Assembly (NCBI RefSeq): GCF_004323735.1 | Contig: NZ_CP036455.1 | Location: 5,203,101 to 5,267,100 of the forward strand | Origin: Streptomonospora litoralis | GTDB lineage: Bacteria > Actinomycetota > Actinomycetes > Streptosporangiales > Streptosporangiaceae | DNA: 64,000 bases | Reading direction: 5' to 3' | Notes under the pieces: model-generated | Seen by the model: only the letters and a program-made list of their open reading frames with translations | What the model was told of the DNA's origin: nothing | Database searches by the model: none | Shown: positions 25,049 to 33,307 of the stretch, piece by piece | Layout: each line of letters starts with the position of its first letter | Position numbering within the stretch: the stretch's first letter is position 1 | Made by a program: the position numbers and the translations under genes

Positions 25049-26146
25049 CTAGTGTTCTGCGCCTGAAATCCGTTTCAGATATCTGGCGAGGGAGTCGAGG
25101 ACCTCTTCGGCGGTCTTGCGCCAGACGAACGGGCGAGGCTCGGTGTTCCACCGCTCGATCCAATCGCGCACGTCCTTCTCCAGCGCGGCCACGCTCTTGT
25201 GCACCCCGCGGCGGGTGAGCTGGGCAGTGAGATAGCCGAACCAGCGCTCGACCTGGTTGATCCAGGAGGAACCGGTCGGGGTGAAGTGCACATGGAAGCG
25301 TGGATGGCGGGCCAGCCACTGGTGGATCAGCGGGGTCTTGTGCGTGGCGTAGTTGTCGCAGACCAAGTGGATGTCCAACTCGGCCGGGACCGCCTTGTCG
25401 ATGCTGATGAGGAACTTCTTGAACTCGGCCGCGCGGTGCCGGCGGTGCAGCTCGGTGATGACGGTGCCGTCGGCGATGTTGAAGGCGGCGAACAGGCTGG
25501 TGGTGCCGTGGCGGACGTAGTCGTGGGTGACCCGTTCGGGCGCACTCGGCATCATCGGCAGCACCGGCTGGGAGCGGTCCAGGGCCTGCATCTGCGACTT
25601 CTCGTCCACGCACAGCACCACCGCCCGCTCGGGCGGGTTGTGATACAGCCCGACCACGTCGACCACCTTCTCCACGAACAGCGGGTCGGTGGAGATCTTG
25701 AAGCCCTCGGTGCGGTGCGGCTTCAGGTCGAAGTGCCGCCAGATCCGCCCGATGGTCGACCGGCTCAGCCCGCTGCGCCGCGCCATCGAGGCCCGCGACC
25801 AATGGGTGGCATCGGGCGGGGTCTGCTCCAGGGTCAGTTCGACGACCTGCTGGACCTGGTCGAGCAGGATCGAGGGCGGCCGGCCCGGCCGGGGCTCATC
25901 GGCCAGCCCGGCCAGGCCGTGCTCGATGAACCGGCCCCGCCACTTGGCCACGGTCGGCACAGAGATCCCCAACTCGGCGGCCACGTCCTTGTTGAACGCC
26001 TCGGGCTCCGCGCATGCCAAGACAATCCGGCAGCGCAACGCGTAGGCCTGGGTCGAGGTCGCCGCCCGCGCCCCGCGCACCAGCTCCCGGCGGTCGGCCT
26101 CGGTCACCGTCAACTCGGCCTTCTTCGGCCGACCCGTCTTCACCAT
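25049..26146 (-). CDS. IS630-family transposase
   Basis: A 365-residue transposase of the IS630/Tc1-mariner superfamily. The N-terminus has a helix-turn-helix (NKDVAAELGISVPTVAKWRGRF) and a second HTH (ARRSGLSRSTIGRIWRHF). The DDE core shows VVLCVDEKSQMQALDRSQP (first Asp), DIHLVCDNYATHKTP (second Asp) and SSWINQVERWFGYL (Glu). The frame is intact. The stop codon TAG is completed by the target sequence: TA comes from the duplicated target dinucleotide and G from the flanking CTAG. Confidence 0.94.
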   Translation of the reverse strand: MVKTGRPKKAELTVTEADRRELVRGARAATSTQAYALRCRIVLACAEPEAFNKDVAAELGISVPTVAKWRGRFIEHGLAGLADEPRPGRPPSILLDQVQQVVELTLEQTPPDATHWSRASMARRSGLSRSTIGRIWRHFDLKPHRTEGFKISTDPLFVEKVVDVVGLYHNPPERAVVLCVDEKSQMQALDRSQPVLPMMPSAPERVTHDYVRHGTTSLFAAFNIADGTVITELHRRHRAAEFKKFLISIDKAVPAELDIHLVCDNYATHKTPLIHQWLARHPRFHVHFTPTGSSWINQVERWFGYLTAQLTRRGVHKSVAALEKDVRDWIERWNTEPRPFVWRKTAEEVLDSLARYLKRISGAEH

Positions 26147-26190
26147 CTCCGAAGCCTACACTTATGAAACGGATTTCAGGCGCAGAACAC
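25052..26190 (-). mobile_element. IS630-family insertion sequence nested in the ISAs1 target duplication
   Basis: A complete 1139-bp element with perfect 26-bp terminal inverted repeats (25052-25077 and 26165-26190; outer bases GTGTTCTGCGCCTG). It is flanked by TA at 25050-25051 and 26191-26192, the dinucleotide duplication usual for the family, within the common target CTAG. It inserted into the TA of the right-hand 9-bp duplication of the ISAs1 element, so it arrived second. Confidence 0.93.
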
Positions 26191-26198
26191 TAGCGCAC

Positions 26199-26816
26199 GA
26201 ATCGGAAGTTCTACGTGGAGTTGCCGCCGAGTGGGTAAGGTTCGCCGGCTGGCTCCACGCTTCCCTCCGGGACGATCGGGAAGCGGTGAGGCTGTTCGTC
26301 CGAGCCGAAGAACTGGCAGACGAGGCGCAGGAGCCGGTCACAGCCGCCCTTGCGGTCAGCTTCCGCGGTTACGTCGCCCGGCAACGCGGCAACTGGCCCG
26401 GCGTAGTACGAGCAGCGGTAGCCGCAAGAGAAACCCCAGGGGCGCACTACACACAACGCACCTTCGATGCACTGCAAGCTGCACAGGGCTACGCGGGCCT
26501 AGCTAAGTCCCTGCGAGAATCGGACGGCAATGGGGAACGGGGGCAGCGGGAGAACGCGCGGCGCATGCTCGGTGAAGCATCAGCCATGATCGACGACATG
26601 GCGGGGGATGATGCGGAACCTCCGCCTTCCGTCTACTGGTACACCCCAACATTTTTCCGGATGAATATCGGGCTGACGCACTTCACCCTCGGCGATATGA
26701 CAGCAGCAGTCGACTATCTGAGCGCGGGTCTTGCCGACCTCCGGGACGACCACAAGGCAACCGAGTGGGCTCGGGAGTACTGGGAGGTGCTGAGTCAGGC
26801 ACGGGCCTTCTCGTAG
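26199..26816 (+). pseudogene. XRE-family regulator, 3' part
   Basis: The remaining 205 codons of the split regulator, resuming with Glu-Ser-Glu-Val directly after the right duplication copy. The sequence is helical and repeat-like (WLHASLRDDREAVRLFVRAE, LAVSFRGYVARQRGNW, GEASAMIDDMAGDD, FTLGDMTAAVDYLSAGL), as in the TPR-type sensor half of actinobacterial XRE regulators. Without its DNA-binding half it is probably inactive; an internal ATG at 26286 could only yield a fragment of about 176 residues. Confidence 0.88.
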
Positions 26817-26857
26817 GCGCGTTCGCACGCCCGCAGACCGCGAATGGTTTCACCCGG

Positions 26858-27511
26858 TCATGCCAACCCCGCATCGTGCGCCAGGAGTGCTATCTGAGTC
26901 CGGTTGTCCATATCCAGCTTGGTGAGGATGCTCGACACGTGGGCCTTCACCGTCGCGACGCTCATGTAGAGGCGGGCGGCGATTTCGGCGTTGGCGTGGC
27001 CCTCAGCTACGGCTTGGACGACTTCGCGTTCCCGGGGGCTCAGGGACTCCAAGGCGGTGCGGGCTCGTTCGTGGGCGCCGGCTTGGGTGGCGGCGCGGTC
27101 CATGAGGCGACGGGTGATGCGGGGCGAGAGGATCGGGTCTCCGGCGGCGACCTTGCGGACCGCGTCGACGATCTCCGTCGGCGGAGTGTCCTTGAGCAGG
27201 AAGCCGCCCGCTCCGGCACGCAGGGCGTGCAGGATGTTCTCGTCGGTGTCGAAGGTGGTCAGCACGACGACCTCGGGCGGGCGCGGGCGGGCGCGCAGTC
27301 TGCGTGTGGCGGTGATGCCGTCCACCCGCGGCATGCGCAGGTCCATCAGCACGACGTCGGGGGTGTGCTTGTCGGCTGCTGCGCAGACCTCGTCGCCGTC
27401 GGCGGCCTCGGCGACGACGGAGATGCCGTGGACGCCGTCGAGCATCATGGTCAGTCCGCCGCGGACGAGGGCGTCGTCGTCGACGATGAGGACCCGCAGC
27501 GCACCGCTCAT
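26858..27511 (-). CDS. NarL/LuxR-type response regulator
   Basis: A 217-residue response regulator. The receiver domain has the acidic pair at 11-12, the phospho-accepting Asp57 (VVLMDLRMP), Thr85 and Lys107 (GFLLKDTPP). The C-terminal LuxR-type helix-turn-helix covers about 150-210 (LSPREREVVQAVAEGHANAEIAARLYMSVATVKAHVSSIL). Its ATG overlaps the kinase stop by four bases (ATGA), so the two are co-translated. It probably acts on genes outside the two-gene operon, perhaps the divergent DUF6069 gene. Confidence 0.95.
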   Translation of the reverse strand: MSGALRVLIVDDDALVRGGLTMMLDGVHGISVVAEAADGDEVCAAADKHTPDVVLMDLRMPRVDGITATRRLRARPRPPEVVVLTTFDTDENILHALRAGAGGFLLKDTPPTEIVDAVRKVAAGDPILSPRITRRLMDRAATQAGAHERARTALESLSPREREVVQAVAEGHANAEIAARLYMSVATVKAHVSSILTKLDMDNRTQIALLAHDAGLA

Positions 27512-28839
27512 GCGGGCCAGGGTAGCCGGGCGTGCAGCCGGAAGCGGTCGCCGCTGCGGCCGTGGTCGAGCCGCCCGCCGGCGAGCTGCACCCGCTCGGT
27601 GAGTCCGACGAGGCCGGTGCCGCTGCCGACGACAATGCCGCTGGTGGTTGCGGCGCCGCTACCGGGCGCCAGCTCCCCGCCGTTCGAGGCGGCACCCGCT
27701 GCCGCTCCTCCGCCCACGCCCTCAATCGGCCCGGCGTCGGCCTCCGCGCCGGCATCGGCCGCTGCATCGCCCGCTGCGTCGGCCACCCCATTCACCACGA
27801 CGACCTCCAGCCCCTCGCCCGGCCGCCCCACCACGTGCACGTCCACGTCGCGGCCGGGCGCGTGCTTGCGCGCGTTGGTCAGCCCTTCCTGCACGACCCG
27901 GTAGGCCGTTCGCCCAACAGAGGCGGGCAACTCGTCGGGCTCGGCGACCTCCTCGCGCAGCCGCACCCGCACGCCCGCCGCGCGGGACTCCTCGACCAGG
28001 TCGGGGATGTCGGCCCGGCGGGGCCGGCGCCCCGCGGCGTGGTCGCGCTCCTGCGCAGCGTCCTCATCGCGCAGCACCAGGATGACCTCCCGCAGCTCGT
28101 CCAGCGCCTCGTGAACACCGGCGCGCACCACGCCCGCGGCGCGCGACAGCCGCTCCGGCGGCGAGTCGGGGCGGTACTCCAGCGCGCCGGCGTAGGTAGC
28201 CAGCAGGGACAGCCGGTGCGCGAGCACGTCATGCATCTCGCGGGCCATACGCGTGCGCTCCGCCATGCGGGCCTCGGCGACCCGGCGCCCCTGCTCGGCC
28301 TCGGCGCGCCGCGCACGCTCCCGCAGCGACTCGACGAGGGCGCGGTTGGCGCGCGCCAGGGCTCCCCAGCCGACCATCGCGCCGTACCCGACGGTGATCA
28401 GCACCAGCCACCAGCCGTAGGAGAGCCCGCTGTTGGGCTGCCATAGCCCTTGGACCGCGTGGGCCGCGACGCCGGCCGCGGCGACCGCGAGCGCGACCGG
28501 CAGCGGGCGGCGGTGCGCCACCTGAAGGGCCGCGAGGGTGGCCGGCGGTGTCACCGCTGGTGTCAGCGCCGCCAGCGCCACCAGACCGATCGCAACGGGG
28601 ACCGGGCGCCACAGCAGCAGCGGAGCCAGGACGCAGGCGAGGGCGCCCACGGCGATGTCCAGCAGCAGCGGTGCGGCGGCGGTTTGCGACGTGTAGCGGC
28701 CCCAGATGGTCAGGGCGACCAGGACGGCGGAGGCGGCGGCCACGCCGGCCATCGCGAGCGGGCGCGGCCCTGGCGCGCCGGAGCAAGTCGGCACGGGCGC
28801 CGCGACCGCCGTCGGATGGGGTCTGACCTCGTCGTTCAC
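27508..28839 (-). CDS. Sensor histidine kinase (DesK/NarX type, HisKA_3)
   Basis: A 443-residue kinase. Four to five hydrophobic segments lie in residues 28-165. A helical linker leads to the HisKA_3 dimerisation domain, with the phosphorylated His203 in MAREMHDVLAHRLSLL. The ATPase domain has the N-box VVQEGLTNARKHAPG (Asn322) and the G-box GTGLVGLTERV (about 408-418). Between them, residues about 352-403 are a Gly/Ala-rich low-complexity insertion where most homologues have a short ATP lid. The signal is unknown. It is the upstream partner of the NarL-type regulator. Confidence 0.93.
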   Translation of the reverse strand: MNDEVRPHPTAVAAPVPTCSGAPGPRPLAMAGVAAASAVLVALTIWGRYTSQTAAAPLLLDIAVGALACVLAPLLLWRPVPVAIGLVALAALTPAVTPPATLAALQVAHRRPLPVALAVAAAGVAAHAVQGLWQPNSGLSYGWWLVLITVGYGAMVGWGALARANRALVESLRERARRAEAEQGRRVAEARMAERTRMAREMHDVLAHRLSLLATYAGALEYRPDSPPERLSRAAGVVRAGVHEALDELREVILVLRDEDAAQERDHAAGRRPRRADIPDLVEESRAAGVRVRLREEVAEPDELPASVGRTAYRVVQEGLTNARKHAPGRDVDVHVVGRPGEGLEVVVVNGVADAAGDAAADAGAEADAGPIEGVGGGAAAGAASNGGELAPGSGAATTSGIVVGSGTGLVGLTERVQLAGGRLDHGRSGDRFRLHARLPWPA

Positions 28840-29080
28840 CGGGCAAGGCTAACCGGCGCCCGTCGAGAGCCGACACCTACCGAAGTCGGTATTTCCATCG
28901 ACTCCGGAAGGGGGCGCGCTAGCCGCGCGCCTGATGTGCGCCAGGGGTGCGGCCGACCAGTCTGGTGGGCGGACGTCGGCGGACTCGCGCCCCGAAGGCG
29001 CGGCCGCCGACGTAGGGCCGCCCGACCCGGGCGGCGCGCCGAGCGGCCCGATGGGCCACCTGCCAGCTGAGGAGAAGCCC

Positions 29081-29542
29081 ATGTCCAGCCCGGTCAGCCG
29101 AGCCGAGTCCGCGACCGCCTCCACCCCGCACCCGGCCGACGGCGGCTCGCGTCGTCGGCCGGCCGTACGCCGCGCGGCCGCGCTGGCCGGAGCGGCCGCC
29201 GCGTCGCTGGCCTGCTGGGCAGTGGCGGCCCCGGTCGCCGGGATCGACCTCACCGCCTACAAGGGCGGCGCGGTCCAACCGGTCGGCGCGGGTTCGGTCG
29301 TGTTCGCGGCGCTGCTGGCCGGATCGGCGGCGTGGCTGCTGATGGCGGTGCTGGAGCGGACGGTGCAGCGCCCGCGGCGGATTTGGACGGTCGCCGCGGT
29401 CGCTGTGCTGGTGCTGTCGCTGGCGGGTCCGCTCGTGTCGGCCGCCGGTACCGCGAGCATGCTGGTCCTCATGGGCCTGCACGCGGTTCCGGCGGCCGTG
29501 CTGATCCCGGTGATGGGACCGACGGCGGCCGCCCGCCGATAA
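29081..29542 (+). CDS. DUF6069 family membrane protein
   Basis: A 153-residue integral membrane protein with four hydrophobic segments: near residues 30-52, 67-90, 100-120 and 124-145. The N-terminus is polar and Arg-rich. The layout (AGIDLTAYKGGAVQPVGAGSVVFAALLAG, LLMAVLERT, and a final GLHAVPAAVLIPVM) matches actinobacterial DUF6069 proteins, whose function is unknown. The ATG at 29081 has GGAG upstream. It is divergent from the two-component genes. Confidence 0.78.
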   Translation: MSSPVSRAESATASTPHPADGGSRRRPAVRRAAALAGAAAASLACWAVAAPVAGIDLTAYKGGAVQPVGAGSVVFAALLAGSAAWLLMAVLERTVQRPRRIWTVAAVAVLVLSLAGPLVSAAGTASMLVLMGLHAVPAAVLIPVMGPTAAARR

Positions 29543-29847
29543 GCCTGAGCGCGGCACCGCCGCCGCCCACCTCAACATGCAGCGACCCGGTCGGAGCCCG
29601 GCCACCGGTGGCGGGCCTCAGGCACGGTGTGGTGCGGCGTGCGCTCGGCGGCAAGCTGTCTCGCTCGCTGCGCTCACTGCGACCCATTTGCCGCAGCCTC
29701 TGTTGTGGCGGCTTTCAGGGTGGTTTGGCAGGGGGTGCCTGGCTATAGGTCTGTCTGACGCCCGACACCGCGTCCGCCCTCGCAAAGCTACGGAGGCGGG
29801 ACGCCGTCGTCCCGTCCCCGTAGGTATCGCGATAGGCGGATGCGCCG
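29543..29847. other. Intergenic region between DUF6069 and CsbD genes
   Basis: A 305-base convergent gap. A small hairpin (CGGGAC at 29797-29802 pairing with GTCCCG at 29809-29814, extended weakly by ACGG/CCGT outside) could end transcription from both sides. No tRNA or gene is seen. Confidence 0.45.
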
Positions 29848-30117
29848 TCAGCGGCGGTCGGCGTCCGGCCCTTCGTCGGTGCGGCGGTCGTTTTCGGGGC
29901 CGCGGTCTCCCGAGTCGCCGGAATCGCCGCGCAGGCCCTCGGTGAAGCCGCGGGCGGTGTCCTTGACGTCCTCCTTGGCCTCGCGGACGTGGCCCTTGGC
30001 CTGCTCGCCGCGGCCTTCGCTCTTCAGGCGCTCATTGCCGGTCACCTTGCCGGCGGCCTCCTTGAGTTTGCCGCGCACCTGCTCGCCCTTGCTTTCGCCT
30101 TTCTCGCCGGTGCTCAT
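29848..30117 (-). CDS. CsbD-family stress protein
   Basis: An 89-residue highly charged hydrophilic protein of the CsbD family (KGEQVRGKLKEAAGKVTGNERL, GRGEQAKGHVREAKEDVKD), general-stress proteins of unknown mechanism. The C-terminal 25 residues are Asp/Gly/Arg-rich and outside the family core. I chose the ATG at 30117, which has GGAGG about 6 bases upstream. Monocistronic. Confidence 0.92.
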   Translation of the reverse strand: MSTGEKGESKGEQVRGKLKEAAGKVTGNERLKSEGRGEQAKGHVREAKEDVKDTARGFTEGLRGDSGDSGDRGPENDRRTDEGPDADRR

Positions 30118-30205
30118 GTGGTCCTCCAAACGCCGCCCGAGTCCGCCGACTCCGGCGGCATAACGGAATCCGGCTTTTGTGTCCACTGCCGCATCCGGGG
30201 GCGCG

Positions 30206-30868
30206 CTATGCACCGCGATTTCGCACGCGTCGGTCGCCGGCGCCATCGACCGTGCACCCCACGGCCGGCAGGATCGCCTCGTCCACGACGGCCTCGATGT
30301 AGGCGTCGTCGGGCTTCGCGTGCGCGTCGATGCCGTACTTGAGCAGCAGGGCCTCGCCGATGTCGACGACGACGGGTGTCAGCCGCGCCGGATCTATGTG
30401 CCCGTGGTCGGCATAGTGCTGCAGCACGGTACGGGTGAAGCGACCGCCGCGGGCGTCGAAGACCTCCTCGTAGAGGCGCTTGTGCAGCTCGGGACGGCGC
30501 TCCGCCTCGTCCACCACGGATCGCAGCGCCATGCCGAACCGCCGCTGCATCAGGCCGTCGCGCATGAGCGTGAGTGCCGCCACGAGGTCGCCGCGCAGGT
30601 CGTCGGCGCCCGGCGAGGGGCGCTCCACCGGATACTCCCGGTAGAGGGCACCGAGCACGATGTCCTCCGGCGACGTCCAGCGCCGGTACAGCGAGGTCTT
30701 GGCGGTGCCGGCGCGGCGTGCGATGCCCTCCATTGTGACCCGGGCCAGGCCGACTTCCGCGGTCTCGTCCAGCGCGGCGGCGTAGATGGCCCCTTCCAAT
30801 TCGGCACCGCGGCGCCGCCGTGCCGGCGAGGATCCGCCGCTTGCGGATGTCCGCTTCCGGTCGCTCAC
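30206..30868 (-). CDS. TetR-family transcriptional regulator
   Basis: A 220-residue TetR-type repressor. The N-terminal DNA-binding domain is clear (EGAIYAAALDETAEVGLARVTMEGIARRAGTAKTSLYRRW, about residues 25-64), and a helical ligand domain follows (LRSVVDEAERRPELHKRLYEEVF). It starts at a GTG with GGAG upstream. It is divergent from the DUF418 gene, with two operator palindromes between them, and so probably represses both. Confidence 0.93.
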   Translation of the reverse strand: MSDRKRTSASGGSSPARRRRGAELEGAIYAAALDETAEVGLARVTMEGIARRAGTAKTSLYRRWTSPEDIVLGALYREYPVERPSPGADDLRGDLVAALTLMRDGLMQRRFGMALRSVVDEAERRPELHKRLYEEVFDARGGRFTRTVLQHYADHGHIDPARLTPVVVDIGEALLLKYGIDAHAKPDDAYIEAVVDEAILPAVGCTVDGAGDRRVRNRGA

Positions 30869-30885
30869 ACCGCTCCGCTTCCTTA

Positions 30886-30934
30886 GATACGCAAGCGTAT
30901 CTTATAGTCCGGTATTTAGATACGCCACCGTATC
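30886..30934. promoter_or_regulatory. Two TetR operator palindromes
   Basis: GATACGC-AA-GCGTATC at 30886-30901 is a perfect palindrome. GATACG-CCAC-CGTATC at 30919-30934 repeats the same half-sites. Their centres are 33 bp apart, about three helical turns, between the divergent tetR-type and DUF418 genes. This is a textbook layout for a TetR dimer-pair site. Confidence 0.82.
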
Positions 30935-30966
30935 CAATCCAGACCGGCTCTTGCGAGGACCCGCCC

Positions 30967-32181
30967 ATGTCCCATGAAACCGACGCCGCGGCACGCGGCG
31001 AACCCTCGACCGGATCCGCCGCGCTGCCCGCGACGCAGCGCTCGCTCGCCCCCGACCTGGCGCGCGGCTTCATGCTGCTCGTCATCGCGACCGTCCATGC
31101 CCACCTGTTCCGCGACGTGACCGGCGGAGGCGGGTTCTCGCTCGACGGCCCGCTGGACGTCGCGGCCACCGCGCTTATGGCGCTGTTCGGTGAGAACCGG
31201 GGCTATCCCATGTTCGCCGCGCTGTTCGGCTACGGGCTCGCGCAGATCCACCTGCGGCGCAGGGCCGAAGGGCGCGAGTGGCCGTGGGTGCGCCGACTGC
31301 TGCGCCGAAGGGGGCGCTGGCTGGTGGTCATCGGCCTCGCCCACACCGCCCTGCTGTTCTACGGCGACATCATCGCCGTATACGGGCTCATCGCGCTGCT
31401 GTTCACCGCGTTTCTGCGGATGAGCGACCGGCGCTTGCTCGCCCACGCATTTGCCTGGCTGGCGGCGGGCAGCCTGTGCTATGCGGTGGTCTCCGAACTG
31501 CTGTTCTCCGCCGCGGAGAGCACGGCGGGCGCGGGCGATCTCACCTGGCTGACCGACATGGCGATGCGCCTGGCGATACTGCCCGGCTTCCTGCCGCTGA
31601 TGCTGGTGATCTCGGTCTTTCCGTTCCTGGTGGGCGTGTGGGCCGCGCGGCGCCGCCTGCTGGACGAGCCCGAGCGCCATCTTCCACTCCTGCGGCGGGT
31701 GGCCGTGTGGGGTGTCGGCACGGCCGTGGTCGGCGGTGTGCCGCAGGCCCTGGTCAACCTGGCAGTCTGGGACGCCGGTCCCGTGACCGCGGCGGCGGTG
31801 TTCTGGGTCCACCTGATCACCGGCTATGCAGGAGGCTTCGGCTACGCGGCGGTGATCGCGCTGATCGCCGTGCGGCTGAACCGGCGCCCCGACGAGCGGC
31901 GCGGCCCCGTGGTCGGCGCGCTGGCGGCGACGGGACAGCGTTCGATGACCTGCTACCTGATGCAGTCCGTGGCCTGGGCCGTGGTGGTACCGCCCTACGC
32001 CCTCGGCATCGGGCCCGCTCTGGGAGACGCGCAGGCGGTGGCGCTGGGCATCGGCGTGTGGCTGGCCACGGTCGTGATCGCCGACGCCATGCGCCGCGCC
32101 GGGTTCCGGCGGGGGCCCGCCGAGTGGTTCCTGCGCCGGATGACGTACGGGCGCCCGAGCGCCCCCGCCGGGGCGGGGTAG
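30967..32181 (+). CDS. DUF418 domain membrane protein
   Basis: A 404-residue polytopic membrane protein of the DUF418/YeiB type. It has about eight to ten hydrophobic segments (PDLARGFMLLVIATVHAHLF at the start, GYPMFAALFGYGLAQ, LLFYGDIIAVYGLIALLFTAFL), and the C-terminal DUF418 part has ATGQRSMTCYLMQSV and WFLRRMTYG. The family may export or act on small molecules, but no function is established. The TetR-type operators directly upstream suggest induction by a compound, perhaps as a resistance determinant. Confidence 0.9.
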   Translation: MSHETDAAARGEPSTGSAALPATQRSLAPDLARGFMLLVIATVHAHLFRDVTGGGGFSLDGPLDVAATALMALFGENRGYPMFAALFGYGLAQIHLRRRAEGREWPWVRRLLRRRGRWLVVIGLAHTALLFYGDIIAVYGLIALLFTAFLRMSDRRLLAHAFAWLAAGSLCYAVVSELLFSAAESTAGAGDLTWLTDMAMRLAILPGFLPLMLVISVFPFLVGVWAARRRLLDEPERHLPLLRRVAVWGVGTAVVGGVPQALVNLAVWDAGPVTAAAVFWVHLITGYAGGFGYAAVIALIAVRLNRRPDERRGPVVGALAATGQRSMTCYLMQSVAWAVVVPPYALGIGPALGDAQAVALGIGVWLATVVIADAMRRAGFRRGPAEWFLRRMTYGRPSAPAGAG

Positions 32182-32284
32182 GCGCCGCCGGTGCACGACC
32201 CCGCGTGCCGCTTTCACGCCCGACGCGGGCGGGAAGGCGGCGATCGGCGCGGGTGGACGAGCGGACGGCCGGTGCGCTGCGCAG

Positions 32285-33202
32285 TCAGGACTTGCGGGCG
32301 ACGATCCCGACCTGGGCGACGCGCTGCGGGCCGCCGTCGGCCTCGGCGGAGTCGGGGCGCCACTCGGCGCAGGACACCACGCCCGGTTCCAGGATCTCCA
32401 GCCCGTCGACGAAGGCGGAGATCTCAGCGACGGTGCGCGGAGTGATGGGCGGCGTGGCGTTCTCGTTCCAGAACTCCATCGCCGCGGCGTTGGCCTCGCC
32501 GCCCATCTCCAGCGTCGGGTGGGTCAGCGCGACGTGGCTGCCCGGCGGCAGGGCGTCCACCAGTCTGCCGACGACGGCCGCGGCCTCCTCCGTGTCGAGG
32601 ACGAAGTTGAGGACGCCCAGCAGTATGAGCCCGATCGGCCGGTCGAAGTCGAGGGTGGACCGGGCCGTCTCCAGAATCCGCTCGGGGTCGCGGATGTCGG
32701 CCTCGATGTAGTCGGTGACGCCCGGCGGCCTCGACGTAAGCAGCGCCTGGGCGTGCACAAGCACCAGCGGGTCGTTGTCGACGTAGACCACCCGCGACTC
32801 GGGCGCGACGGCCTGGGCCACCTCGTGGGTGTTGTCGGCGGTGGGCAGCCCGGTGCCGACGTCGAGGAACTGGCGCAGCCCGACACCGCCCACGAGGTGG
32901 TGCACCACCCGCCGCAGGAAGGCGCGATCGGCGCGGGCGACGTCGACGATGCTGGGGAACAGCGAGCGGACGTGGTCGCCGGCGCCGCGGTCGGGCCCGT
33001 AGTTGTCCTTGCCGCCCAGCCAGTAGTTCCACACCCGCGCGTTGTGGGCCACGCTGGTGTCGATACCGGCGGGCGATGCGGCTCGCGGTTCCCGCCCGCC
33101 CTCGGCGGCCCGCCAGGGCTCCGTGACACCGTTCCCAGCGGCCTCCGCCCCGGCCGACCGGGCGCTGCCGCCCGGAGTTCCTGATTCGTCTGATTCGTAC
33201 AC
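32285..33202 (-). CDS. DUF574-type SAM-dependent methyltransferase
   Basis: A 305-residue protein of the S-adenosyl methyltransferase family PF04672, abundant in actinobacteria. The family start is clear (SVAHNARVWNYWLGGKDNYGPDR, about 50-72), followed by the SAM site QFLDVGTGLPTADNTHEVAQ, VVYVDNDPLVLVHAQALL and GLILLGVLNFVLD. An N-terminal polar extension of about 48 residues precedes the core. AGGGTGA lies upstream of the ATG. The substrate is unknown; many members are encoded near secondary-metabolism or regulatory genes. Confidence 0.93.
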   Translation of the reverse strand: MYESDESGTPGGSARSAGAEAAGNGVTEPWRAAEGGREPRAASPAGIDTSVAHNARVWNYWLGGKDNYGPDRGAGDHVRSLFPSIVDVARADRAFLRRVVHHLVGGVGLRQFLDVGTGLPTADNTHEVAQAVAPESRVVYVDNDPLVLVHAQALLTSRPPGVTDYIEADIRDPERILETARSTLDFDRPIGLILLGVLNFVLDTEEAAAVVGRLVDALPPGSHVALTHPTLEMGGEANAAAMEFWNENATPPITPRTVAEISAFVDGLEILEPGVVSCAEWRPDSAEADGGPQRVAQVGIVARKS

Positions 33203-33307
33203 GCGGTCACCCTAACGCCGGATTCCGCGACCGCAAGCGCACCGCGCAACGGGATACCGGCGGCGCTGTGTCCCGGCTTTTCACGGGGCGGAGGAGACTC
33301 CTGCGGC

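Noticed and set aside
29543-29847. Possible structured RNA in the gap after DUF6069
   Set aside because: Only one short stem is visible, consistent with a weak terminator; no known riboswitch or RNA motif is recognisable.
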